From Rhodocyclaceae bacterium (GTDB lineage Bacteria; Pseudomonadota; Gammaproteobacteria; Burkholderiales; Rhodocyclaceae), in contig JAEUNN010000635.1 of the NCBI GenBank assembly GCA_016791085.1, positions 1 to 5,596 of the forward strand: DNA of 5,596 bases, written 5' to 3'. Within the stretch, counting starts at the first letter, position 1. Every line of letters starts with the position of its first letter. Below the pieces are notes generated by a model. The model had not been told where the DNA came from, ran no database searches, and was given only the letters and a program-made list of their open reading frames with translations. Made by a program: the position numbers and the translations under genes. Below are positions 1-5,596 of the stretch, piece after piece.

Positions 1-1307
1 ACCGCAACGCGCGCGCAAGCGGTGTCGGTAAGGCTCACCGCCTTGTCGGGCAACTGCCGCGCCGGTATGTAGCGGTGCGACAGGCGCACGGCCGCTTCGA
101 GCGCTTCGTCCAGCAGTTGTACCTGGTGGTGTTTTTCCAGCGTGGTGGCGACGCCGCGCATCATGAGTATCGCCTTTTCTTCGCTGGGTTCGGGCACCTG
201 TACCACCTGGAAGCGCCGCGTGAGCGCCGGGTCTTTCTCGAAATATTTTTTGTACTCGGCCCAGGTGGTGGCCGCGAGGGTGCGCAATTTGCCGCGCGCC
301 AGGGCAGGTTTGAGCAGATTGGCCGCGTCGCCCGTGCCGGCCGCGCCGCCGGCGCCGATCAGCGTGTGCGCTTCGTCTATGAACAGGATTATGGGCTTGG
401 CCGACGACTGCACTTCGTCTATTACCTGGCGCAGGCGGTTTTCGAATTCGCCCTTCATGCTCGCCCCGGCCTGCAACAGGCCGATGTCCAGCGCGCGCAG
501 CGTGACGTCCTTAAGTTGCGGCGGCACGTCGCCGCGCACGATGCGCGACGCAAACCCTTCCACCACGGCAGTTTTGCCGACACCGGCCTCGCCGGTCAGG
601 ATGGGGTTGTTCTGGCGCCGGCGCATAAGGATATCCACGATCTGGCGGATTTCCTCGTCGCGCCCCAGCACCGGGTCGATTTCGCCGTTGCGCGCCTTTT
701 CCGTCAGATCGACGGAAAATTTGCGCAGCGCCTCCTGCTTGCCCATTTGGGCCGGCGCCATGGCGCCGCTGGCCTCGCCCGGCACGGCACCACCGCCGAC
801 ATCGAACCCATCGCGCGCGGCCAGCACGTCTTCCGGAGAACCTCCGGTAATTTTCGCGAAATCGTCGGCCAGCGCCTCAGGCTTGATTTTCTGGAACTCT
901 TTCGACAGTGCCAGGAAGGGTGTGCGCAGGGAATGGGTTTTGAGGCAGGCCACGACCAGATGTCCGCTGCGCACGGCACGCTCGCCGAACATCAGCGTGC
1001 CATACACCCAGCCACGCTCGATGGCATTCTCTATGTGCTCGGAAAAGTCCGAAATCGAGGTATGTCCGCGCGGAAGGTTATCCAGCGCGCTGGTGAAATC
1101 CGCCGCGACGCGCGCCGCATCGAGCCCGAAGTGGCGCACGATGCGATGCAGGTCGCTGTCCTGCGACTGCAGGATTTGCGTGAACCAGTGCGCCAGCTCC
1201 ACATACGGATTGCCGCGCAGTTTGCAAAATACCGTGGCGCCCTCCACCGCTTTGTAGGCAAGCGAGTTGAGCTTGCCGAACAAGGCCACGCGACTGATTT
1301 CGGACAT
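1..1307 (-). CDS. tssH: TssH (ClpV), T6SS AAA+ sheath-disassembly ATPase; 5' part only, cut by window edge
   Basis: This is a cytoplasmic Clp/Hsp100 ATPase that, in the known family, threads contracted TssB/TssC sheath through its hexameric pore and recycles it for another firing. The first 435 codons are visible; the rest, including the second AAA+ domain, lies beyond position 1. Residues 1-160 form the Clp N-domain, which in ClpV binds the sheath protein TssC. A Gly/Ala-rich linker follows (about 168-188). The first AAA+ domain shows Walker A GEAGVGKT (239-246), a pore-loop region GASMKGEF (281-288), Walker B IILFIDEA with D311 and E312, and the arginine-finger segment ALTRRF (361-366). All catalytic residues expected in this portion are present, and the frame is intact. 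The ATG at 1307 is preceded by AAGGAG with a 7-nt spacing, which fixes the start. The gene is separated from tssG by an opposite-strand gene, so it probably has its own promoter. ClpB is the closest alternative, but the divergent N-domain and the T6SS neighbours favour ClpV. Confidence 0.96.
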   Translation of the reverse strand, partial: MSEISRVALFGKLNSLAYKAVEGATVFCKLRGNPYVELAHWFTQILQSQDSDLHRIVRHFGLDAARVAADFTSALDNLPRGHTSISDFSEHIENAIERGWVYGTLMFGERAVRSGHLVVACLKTHSLRTPFLALSKEFQKIKPEALADDFAKITGGSPEDVLAARDGFDVGGGAVPGEASGAMAPAQMGKQEALRKFSVDLTEKARNGEIDPVLGRDEEIRQIVDILMRRRQNNPILTGEAGVGKTAVVEGFASRIVRGDVPPQLKDVTLRALDIGLLQAGASMKGEFENRLRQVIDEVQSSAKPIILFIDEAHTLIGAGGAAGTGDAANLLKPALARGKLRTLAATTWAEYKKYFEKDPALTRRFQVVQVPEPSEEKAILMMRGVATTLEKHHQVQLLDEALEAAVRLSHRYIPARQLPDKAVSLTDTACARVA

Positions 1308-1313
1308 GCTTAT

Positions 1314-1320
1314 TCTCCTT
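1314..1320 (-). promoter_or_regulatory. Shine-Dalgarno site of tssH
   Basis: On the minus strand AAGGAGAATAAGC runs straight into the ATG at 1307. AAGGAG matches the 16S rRNA anti-Shine-Dalgarno sequence well and has an optimal spacing of about 7 nt. It is the clearest ribosome binding site in the window and suggests that tssH is translated independently, not by coupling to an upstream gene. Confidence 0.85.
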
Positions 1321-1337
1321 TTGAAAAACTTCGGCTG

Positions 1338-1379
1338 GCTGACGTACCACGGCCGCGCCCCCGCGCGGCGTACGTCAGC
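1338..1379 (-). promoter_or_regulatory. Strong hairpin in the tssH leader
   Basis: GCTGACGTAC (1338-1347) and GTACGTCAGC (1370-1379) are perfect 10-bp inverted arms. Inside them GCCGCGC (1352-1358) and GCGCGGC (1363-1369) form a second 7-bp stem around a four-base loop, leaving a four-base bulge (1348-1351) on one side. The structure ends 30 nt before the tssH start. In the predicted tssH transcript it is followed, about 9 nt on, by five U residues and then the Shine-Dalgarno site. It could be an attenuator, a leaky terminator for RNA arriving from the tssG side, an mRNA-stabilising 5' structure, or, as DNA, a dyad binding site for a regulator. The inverted repeat is directly visible; its function is inferred. 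Confidence 0.6.
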
Positions 1380-1396
1380 AAAGTATTCCGCGCGGC

Positions 1397-1426
1397 ATTA
1401 TGCGCGTTTGCGCGCACAGCTGTCAC
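1397..1426 (-). promoter_or_regulatory. Candidate sigma70-type promoter for tssH
   Basis: On the minus strand GTGACA (1426-1421, 5 of 6 matches to TTGACA) and CATAAT (1402-1397, 5 of 6 matches to TATAAT) are separated by 18 bp. Initiation would fall near 1390, giving a leader of about 83 nt that contains the 1338-1379 hairpin. A 6-bp inverted repeat (TGCGCG at 1401-1406, CGCGCA at 1411-1416) lies in the spacer and touches the -10 element. The interrupting opposite-strand gene makes a dedicated tssH promoter likely. No transcript data support it here. Confidence 0.45.
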
Positions 1427-1431
1427 CGCAA

Positions 1432-1450
1432 GCAGGCCGTTGCAGGGCCG
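1432..1450. promoter_or_regulatory. Possible operator: tandem GCAGG motifs between the two -35 elements
   Basis: GCAGGCCG (1432-1439) and GCAGGGCCG (1442-1450) are direct repeats whose GCAGG cores start exactly 10 bp apart, about one helical turn. They lie in the short space between the divergent -35 elements, where a shared regulator could act on both genes. The repeats are short and GC-rich, so chance is a real possibility in DNA of this composition. Confidence 0.2.
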
Positions 1451-1456
1451 CGTGCA

Positions 1457-1485
1457 TTGACAGCACAATCTCCGGCACGTATCTT
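1457..1485 (+). promoter_or_regulatory. Candidate sigma70-type promoter for the unknown plus-strand gene
   Basis: A perfect TTGACA -35 element (1457-1462) is followed, after an optimal 17-bp spacer, by TATCTT (1480-1485), which matches TATAAT at four of six positions, including the key first two bases and the last T. Initiation would fall near 1492, leaving an untranslated leader of about 32 nt before the ATG at 1524. This position excludes the upstream in-frame TTG at 1488 as a usable start if this promoter is the one used. Confidence 0.6.
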
Positions 1486-1523
1486 GATTGCGGTTTTTAT
1501 CGCGCTTTGGCACGGATCGGCAA

Positions 1524-2300
1524 ATGAACCAGGATTTCGACATTTCCAAGCTACTGCAGCTGCGTACGCTTACCAGCGCGCTGGCCGATTTTTTCGCCCG
1601 CCAGGTGCGCGATTATCTTTCCAACCTGACGTCTTTGCTGCAGCCACGCTCTTTGCTGGGCGAGCACATACGCTACGAAAAAAGTGCCGTCAAGGGGCAG
1701 GACGCCGCGCTGCAGGAACTGATCAAACAGTTCACGCCGATTGCAAAATCGCGCGAACTCAACATACAGACGGAACTCAAGGCACCGCTCGACATTTTTG
1801 GCGCCACGCTGGACATTACGCCCGCTGCCTACAGTTACACGCCGCAAGGCGCGACCAAGCCGATCACCATCAGCACGCCCTTGCGCTGGGTGCTCAGTTA
1901 CAAGGACATGGGACCGCCGCGCATGCGCGAACTGGTCGCCAATCACGCGCGCAGTGGCGACGCCGAACTTTACCCGGCCGTGGTGCATTACCTCGTGCTC
2001 AATATGCTCGCGAACCGCCGGCCCGGTGCGGCGCCGCTCATGGAAGCGCTGCGTTTCCCGTTTACCGTGCAGCCCGCACCCGAATTCGGCGGCCTGCCCC
2101 TGGTGCATGTGACGGCGCCGGTGGGAACCATACGTCCGCCGGATTTGGTGATTCATTACAGCACCCAGATTTCCGGTGCCACGCACTTCGAAGAAGTCGT
2201 GAACCTGCCCGACGTGGCGCGCCTGGCCGATCCGCTCAAGGACCAGTTGGTCGCGCTGGTACGCGAACTCGGCGGCGATCTGGCCACTCAACTCGGCTGA
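1524..2300 (+). CDS. Protein of unknown function encoded between tssG and tssH on the opposite strand
   Basis: I do not recognise this 258-residue protein. It is not TssA, TssK, TssL, TssM, TagF, TagJ, a forkhead-associated (FHA) protein, PAAR, VgrG or Hcp as I know them. It has no signal peptide or membrane segment, no cysteine and a single tryptophan (W122), so a soluble cytoplasmic protein is likely. By eye, residues 5-80 look helical (hydrophobic heptad-like spacing up to about 40, then a charged KGQDAALQELIKQF helix). Residues 90-125 look beta-rich (ITP, PITISTPLRWVLSY), 131-165 helical, 175-215 beta-rich with many prolines (FPFTVQPAPEFGG, VTAPVGTIRPPD), and 233-257 a closing helix. The chosen ATG has a weak GGA seven bases upstream; an in-frame TTG at 1488 would add 12 residues but precedes the likely transcript start. 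The gene converges on tssG and diverges from tssH. A T6SS accessory, regulatory or effector-linked role is suggested only by its location. Natural amino-acid composition argues that it is a real gene, unlike the Arg/His-rich reading on the other strand. Confidence 0.8.
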   Translation: MNQDFDISKLLQLRTLTSALADFFARQVRDYLSNLTSLLQPRSLLGEHIRYEKSAVKGQDAALQELIKQFTPIAKSRELNIQTELKAPLDIFGATLDITPAAYSYTPQGATKPITISTPLRWVLSYKDMGPPRMRELVANHARSGDAELYPAVVHYLVLNMLANRRPGAAPLMEALRFPFTVQPAPEFGGLPLVHVTAPVGTIRPPDLVIHYSTQISGATHFEEVVNLPDVARLADPLKDQLVALVRELGGDLATQLG

Positions 2301-2345
2301 CGCGAGGCGCAGCGCATACACGCTTGGCGTCTGGCCCGCGGCGCG

Positions 2346-2365
2346 GCGCGCTGCAGCCGGCGCGC
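2346..2365. terminator. Weak GC hairpin in the convergent gap, possible terminator
   Basis: In the 73-bp space between the stop of the plus-strand gene and the stop of tssG, GCGCGC (2346-2351) and GCGCGC (2360-2365) can pair around an 8-base loop. No T-run follows on either strand, so it is not a canonical intrinsic terminator. The location between two converging genes is where a bidirectional terminator would be expected. Such repeats arise easily by chance in GC-rich DNA. Confidence 0.2.
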
Positions 2366-2373
2366 TAGCCGCT

Positions 2374-3531
2374 TCAGTTGCGGGCGCCAAGGATAAGATC
2401 GTCCGGGTCTGCGCCATTGCCGCTCACTCCCAGCCAGGATACCCAACCTAGCTGCACGCTCCCGGCCAGCCGTGCAACCGGCACCTCGGCGCGCTTGAGA
2501 ATAAGTTGCACGTCGCAATCCATTTCCATACCGACATACAGCTTCACGATGTCGCGCAGGCGTGTGTAGCTGGCCGCGTCGGGCAGAAAGCGGCGGTAAT
2601 CGTCCAGACTTAGCGGCCCCAGCACGATGCGGAATTTGCTCTGACAGTCCCATACCCGCTCGCCCACCACGGCATCTTCGCCAAGCATGGAAAAGCCGTG
2701 ACGGCGGCCCAGACGGGATTGTTCGCTGGGCGGAATCGCAAGCCAGCGCGCGACCCACTGCTCGATGCGCACCGGGACATGGAAAAAATTCGCGAGCACC
2801 TGCCTGAGCCCGTCGGCGCACTTGACCTGGCGCCCAAATATGCCGGTATGGGCAAATTTGAAACTGTCCGGCACGCTGTCGCGCTGGCGCATGGCGCTTC
2901 CGCCCAGCCCACAAAACGCCGCCAGATAGTTGCCGAAGCGGTCCTGTCCGGGCCGGTCGAGACTCACGACCGGCGCCGACACGGCCCAGGCGCGGTAAAA
3001 CAGCGTCAGCATGCGGTGGTGGAACAGGTCGAGGAAGCGCACCAGCGCGGCATCCCCCTCGTGGCGCAGTCGATCGAAGGCGTATTCGGTCAGATGGGTA
3101 GGCAAAGCGCCATTCGGTCCGAACAAGCCGAGTACGCGCTGCACCAGACGCGGCGGCTGGTGATCACGGCCGGGAACCAGCGCGGCCACCGGAGACGGCG
3201 GGAAATCCAGCGATACTTCCTGCGCAAGGCGGACGGGTTCGTCGTTGGGCAGTTTGGCCTCGCCCAGGCGCGGCAGCCCCGGAAAGGCGCACTCTATGAG
3301 CCGCATGGCCGCGAACAGGTCGAAATACTGAGCGGAGGCGGCGATTTCGCCCAGCGCCGCCTCGGCCGACACGGCTTCGCTGAATTCCGGCGGCGGCGGC
3401 TGAGTACGCGCCGCGGCGCGCACGCGCATAAGTTCTGCCAGAGCGTTGAAAAACGCCCGGCCGTGCGGCGAGCGCGCCAGATCGTCGAGCGCGCTTACAA
3501 AACCGGGCGCAACGCGATTCTCGGTTTCCAT
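2374..3531 (-). CDS. tssG: TssG, T6SS baseplate wedge protein
   Basis: TssG joins two copies of TssF and TssE into the baseplate wedge, which docks on the membrane complex through TssK and starts sheath assembly. The 385-residue product carries the family hallmark GLFGPNGALPTHLTEY (135-150), followed by LVRFLDLFHHRMLTLFYRAW (163-182), and the helix YFDLFAAMRLIE (69-80) that normally lies near the N-terminus. Later conserved-looking segments include FHVPVRIEQWV (250-260) and the DDYRRFLPD region (310-318). The protein is a little longer than most TssG proteins I know (roughly 300-360 residues). The excess is N-terminal: about 45 additional residues with an Ala/Pro-rich linker (RAAARTQPPPP, 38-48). 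The ATG at 3531 lies inside the 3' end of tssF, giving a 37-nt overlap that implies translational coupling; a GGGGAA stretch about 9 nt upstream could serve as the ribosome site. The end at 2374 faces the convergent unknown gene. Confidence 0.95.
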   Translation of the reverse strand: METENRVAPGFVSALDDLARSPHGRAFFNALAELMRVRAAARTQPPPPEFSEAVSAEAALGEIAASAQYFDLFAAMRLIECAFPGLPRLGEAKLPNDEPVRLAQEVSLDFPPSPVAALVPGRDHQPPRLVQRVLGLFGPNGALPTHLTEYAFDRLRHEGDAALVRFLDLFHHRMLTLFYRAWAVSAPVVSLDRPGQDRFGNYLAAFCGLGGSAMRQRDSVPDSFKFAHTGIFGRQVKCADGLRQVLANFFHVPVRIEQWVARWLAIPPSEQSRLGRRHGFSMLGEDAVVGERVWDCQSKFRIVLGPLSLDDYRRFLPDAASYTRLRDIVKLYVGMEMDCDVQLILKRAEVPVARLAGSVQLGWVSWLGVSGNGADPDDLILGARN

Positions 3532-5351
3532 CGCATGATTTCCCCGCGCCCTACCACCTGCAGCACGGTTTCGGTGATCGCATTGAGCGAGGCGTGGCGT
3601 GCGAAAAATTCCTCCAGCACCGCTCCCAGCAGGAATGGCGACATGCCTTCAAATGCGACCGGATCGCAGGTCAGACGTATTTCCAGGCCGCGCCCCAGGG
3701 CGATGGGTCCGCGCGAGGGCAGGCGCCGCACGATGGGCTGCAGCTCGACCGCCCGCACGCCCTGCAGCTGTTTGCGCATCGGCGATTGTTCGGTCAGTCC
3801 GTAAAGCTCGAGCATCTGGCGCAGCGCCAGCGCGCCCTCGGCCGGCGTGGTGTCGGTAAGCGACAGATAATTCAGCGCCAGGTGATTGATGGATTGCCAT
3901 ACCGCGGCACCTTCGAGGCGCGGCGCGAGCGGCCGCGACGGCCCGCGTATGCAGCGCACGGCACTGACCGGAAGGTCGCAATCGAGTTCCGCGCCCTGGG
4001 TAATCATGATGGGCAGGTCACGATTGCTGCAGATGGTTTTGACCGCCAGTTGACGTATGCCGACCGGAAACGGCGCGGCGCGGGTATCCACCACGCTCAG
4101 ATAAACTTCGGTGCCGGTATAGCTGGTACGCGAGTCATGCAGCTTCTGCTTGCCGGTGGGCACGCGCAGTTCGCGCCGCAACGTATAAAACGCCTCGCCC
4201 GCGCTGGGGCTGTCGTCCTGACTGGCATACAGCGGCCGGAACGGGCGCTCGAATTCCATGCCCGAACCGTGCCCGGTCACGGCCGTAATCGAATGAATTT
4301 CATAGTCGAGCGAATTGGTACGGTCGGCGACGACATGATATTCAGGCAGGCGGTAACTGAGATCGATAGGATCGGCCAGCTTTTCGAACAGATTGACGGC
4401 CGGCGTGGCGAACAGGCACAGGCTGTCGGTATCGACGAGGTTTTCCAATTGCGTGTCGGCACGCGTGAGCAATAGCGACAGCTCTATGCTTTTGCCGTCG
4501 CAGGACTGTATGGCTTCACGCAGGCCGGCAAGTCGGAAAAACAGGTAACGCGCCGGAAACGCCGCGTATTCCTGCAGCAGGCGATAGCCGCGGAACGAGC
4601 GCGCAGACAGCGGCAGCAAGGCGTCATCATCGTAGAAGCCGAGCCGGTGCAGGCTGGCCGCCGGCAACAGCCGCGCGACTTTCTGGCCGCGCCGCATGCC
4701 CTGCACCAATATGCCGGCGCAGCCGCCGAAAATATGCTCGTACACCCGCGTTGCGACATGTTCGTCGCCGGAAATGTGGAAATCCAGCCTGTCCAGCGGG
4801 AGCTTGTCGAAACTGGCCTCGCCGCGGCAATTCAGGCGGATGCGCAAACTGCCCTTGATGCTCTCAGGCGGCGCGATGTCGCGCGGCAATTCGGGCGGAA
4901 AGGCGACGAACTTCGCCGCAGCGATTTCCAGCGGCCAAAGATCGAGCGCATGGGCGGTGCGAAATTCGCACACGGTATTGATATTTCCGCCCAGCCGGGC
5001 GCGCAATTTGGTGCCCCGCGCCACGGCGACACCTCCCGCCAGGTCCGGATCGCCATAGTCCGGAACGAAACGCACGATGGCCAGCGACGGTGTCGGCGAC
5101 AGGAAATTCGGATAGATTATTTCCAGCAGGTGCTGCGTGAAATTCGGGAATTCGGCGTCGAGCTTGAGCTGTACCCGCGCCGCCAAGAAGGCGAACCCTT
5201 CCAGCAGCCGCTCCACATAGGGGTCGGTACATTCGACGCCGTCGAGCGTGAGCCGCTGCGCGATTTTCGGAAATTCACGCGCAAATTCCGTGGCGGTCTT
5301 TTTTATGTGCCGCAACTCGCGTTCGTAATATTCGTGAAATCGCGGATCCAT
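3495..5351 (-). CDS. tssF: TssF, T6SS baseplate wedge protein
   Basis: TssF is the large wedge component of the T6SS baseplate, related in role to phage T4 gp6, and works with TssG, TssE and TssK in the cytoplasm at the inner membrane. The 618-residue product has the usual family length (about 590-630). Its N-terminus MDPRFHEYYERELRHIKK is the classic TssF opening. It is followed by the conserved DPYVERLLEGFAFLAARV (43-60) and LLEIIYPNFLSPTPSL (75-90). The frame stays open upstream for another 43 codons to 5480, but those codons overlap tssE out of frame and look unnatural, so the ATG at 5351 is chosen from family conservation. No good Shine-Dalgarno sequence precedes it, so coupling to tssE, whose stop is 32 nt upstream, is plausible. 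The 3' end overlaps tssG. No frameshift or missing segment is apparent. Confidence 0.97.
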   Translation of the reverse strand: MDPRFHEYYERELRHIKKTATEFAREFPKIAQRLTLDGVECTDPYVERLLEGFAFLAARVQLKLDAEFPNFTQHLLEIIYPNFLSPTPSLAIVRFVPDYGDPDLAGGVAVARGTKLRARLGGNINTVCEFRTAHALDLWPLEIAAAKFVAFPPELPRDIAPPESIKGSLRIRLNCRGEASFDKLPLDRLDFHISGDEHVATRVYEHIFGGCAGILVQGMRRGQKVARLLPAASLHRLGFYDDDALLPLSARSFRGYRLLQEYAAFPARYLFFRLAGLREAIQSCDGKSIELSLLLTRADTQLENLVDTDSLCLFATPAVNLFEKLADPIDLSYRLPEYHVVADRTNSLDYEIHSITAVTGHGSGMEFERPFRPLYASQDDSPSAGEAFYTLRRELRVPTGKQKLHDSRTSYTGTEVYLSVVDTRAAPFPVGIRQLAVKTICSNRDLPIMITQGAELDCDLPVSAVRCIRGPSRPLAPRLEGAAVWQSINHLALNYLSLTDTTPAEGALALRQMLELYGLTEQSPMRKQLQGVRAVELQPIVRRLPSRGPIALGRGLEIRLTCDPVAFEGMSPFLLGAVLEEFFARHASLNAITETVLQVVGRGEIMRWKPRIALRPVL

Positions 5352-5383
5352 GTGTATGCCGTGTCTGTCGGCCAGGCAGCGAA

Positions 5384-5596
5384 CTAACGCCGCGGTTTGG
5401 TTTCGGTCACCTTGCTCTGCCCGCTTTCCAGATCGAGTTCGGTACGTATCAACAGCGCCAGCGGCGTGGGCTGCGCCCACAGCGTGGCTTCGATCTGGAA
5501 TGCGATCACGTTGTGATTACCCATGTCGTCCCCCTGCACGACCGACTTGACCACCAGGGAATCGGGAATCAGGCGCGGCTCGTAAGTCAGGATGGC
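5384..5596 (-). CDS. tssE: TssE, T6SS gp25-like baseplate protein; 3' part only, cut by window edge
   Basis: Seventy C-terminal codons and a TAG stop are visible; the start lies beyond position 5596. The family is the gp25/lysozyme-like baseplate wedge group. TssE completes the TssE-TssF-TssG wedge and helps to start sheath polymerisation around the Hcp tube. The visible part begins AILTYEPRLIPDSLVV, continues through a beta segment VIAFQIEATLWAQPTP and ends with LLIRTELDLESGQ. This matches the typical TssE C-terminus pattern of YEPRL, an alternating hydrophobic strand with LWAQP, and RTELDLE(S/T)G. It is followed by tssF on the same strand after a 32-nt gap, as in many T6SS operons. The fragment is too short for a plain long-ORF search to show it clearly, but the motifs are distinctive. 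Confidence 0.92.
   Translation of the reverse strand, partial: AILTYEPRLIPDSLVVKSVVQGDDMGNHNVIAFQIEATLWAQPTPLALLIRTELDLESGQSKVTETKPRR

Noticed and set aside
75..1460. 461-codon open frame on the plus strand
   Set aside because: It lies antisense to tssH, whose Walker motifs and other family signatures are unmistakable. The product is Arg/His/Gly-rich without recognisable domains.
1508..1522. Sigma54-like TGGCACG...GGC sequence upstream of the unknown gene
   Set aside because: The GG to GC distance is one base short of the -24/-12 rule, the TTGC element is missing, and transcription would start inside the coding region.
1488..1523. Upstream TTG start that would lengthen the unknown protein by 12 residues
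   Set aside because: It overlaps the predicted promoter, lies just before the expected transcription start and has no ribosome binding site. The ATG at 1524 is preferred.
1551..2417. 288-codon open frame on the minus strand, antisense to the unknown gene
   Set aside because: Its product is Arg-, His- and Gln-rich with long low-complexity stretches typical of antisense frames in GC-rich DNA. The plus-strand reading has natural composition, a promoter and a plausible fold pattern.
2698..3804. 368-codon open frame on the plus strand over tssG and the end of tssF
   Set aside because: Antisense shadow of two conserved genes, with unnatural composition. The same applies to the plus-strand frames at 3594-4475 and 4647-5387.
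5352..5480. N-terminally extended TssF starting at 5480
   Set aside because: The extra 43 codons overlap tssE out of frame and do not resemble TssF. The conserved family N-terminus begins at the ATG at 5351.
1..5596. CRISPR arrays, tRNA or rRNA genes, insertion sequences, T6SS effector-immunity pairs
   Set aside because: I saw no regularly spaced repeats, no tRNA or rRNA signatures, no transposase or terminal repeats, and no VgrG, PAAR, Rhs or immunity-like gene within these limits.

Overview
The window is part of a type VI secretion system (T6SS) locus, very probably from a betaproteobacterium or a related proteobacterium. That guess rests on the high GC content, the gene set, and the E-F-G-H gene order common in such loci; nothing here fixes the genus. 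Four conserved T6SS genes lie on the minus strand, reading from high to low coordinates. They are tssE (only its 3' end is in the window, 5384-5596), tssF (3495-5351), tssG (2374-3531) and tssH/clpV (only its 5' part is in the window, 1-1307). TssE, TssF and TssG are baseplate wedge proteins. TssH (ClpV) is the AAA+ ATPase that takes apart the contracted TssB/TssC sheath.

tssE, tssF and tssG look like one transcription unit: a 32-nt gap separates tssE from tssF, and tssF and tssG overlap by 37 nt. The series is then interrupted. A 258-codon gene of unknown function (1524-2300) sits between tssG and tssH on the opposite (plus) strand. It converges on tssG across a 73-bp gap and diverges from tssH across a 216-bp intergenic region.

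That intergenic region (1308-1523) is the only substantial non-coding stretch and is rich in signals. For the unknown gene there is a good sigma70-type promoter: perfect TTGACA, 17-bp spacer, TATCTT. Facing the other way is a plausible tssH promoter: GTGACA, 18-bp spacer, CATAAT. In the predicted tssH leader there is a strong hairpin (10-bp perfect outer stem, 7-bp inner stem), followed by a U-run and a good Shine-Dalgarno sequence, AAGGAG. So tssH appears to be transcribed separately from tssEFG, possibly with control in its leader.

The main candidate for something undescribed is the unknown inserted gene. It encodes a soluble protein with no cysteine, no signal peptide and no membrane segment, and I could not assign it to any T6SS core or accessory family I know. 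Its position inside the structural gene series suggests a T6SS-linked role, but that is inference.
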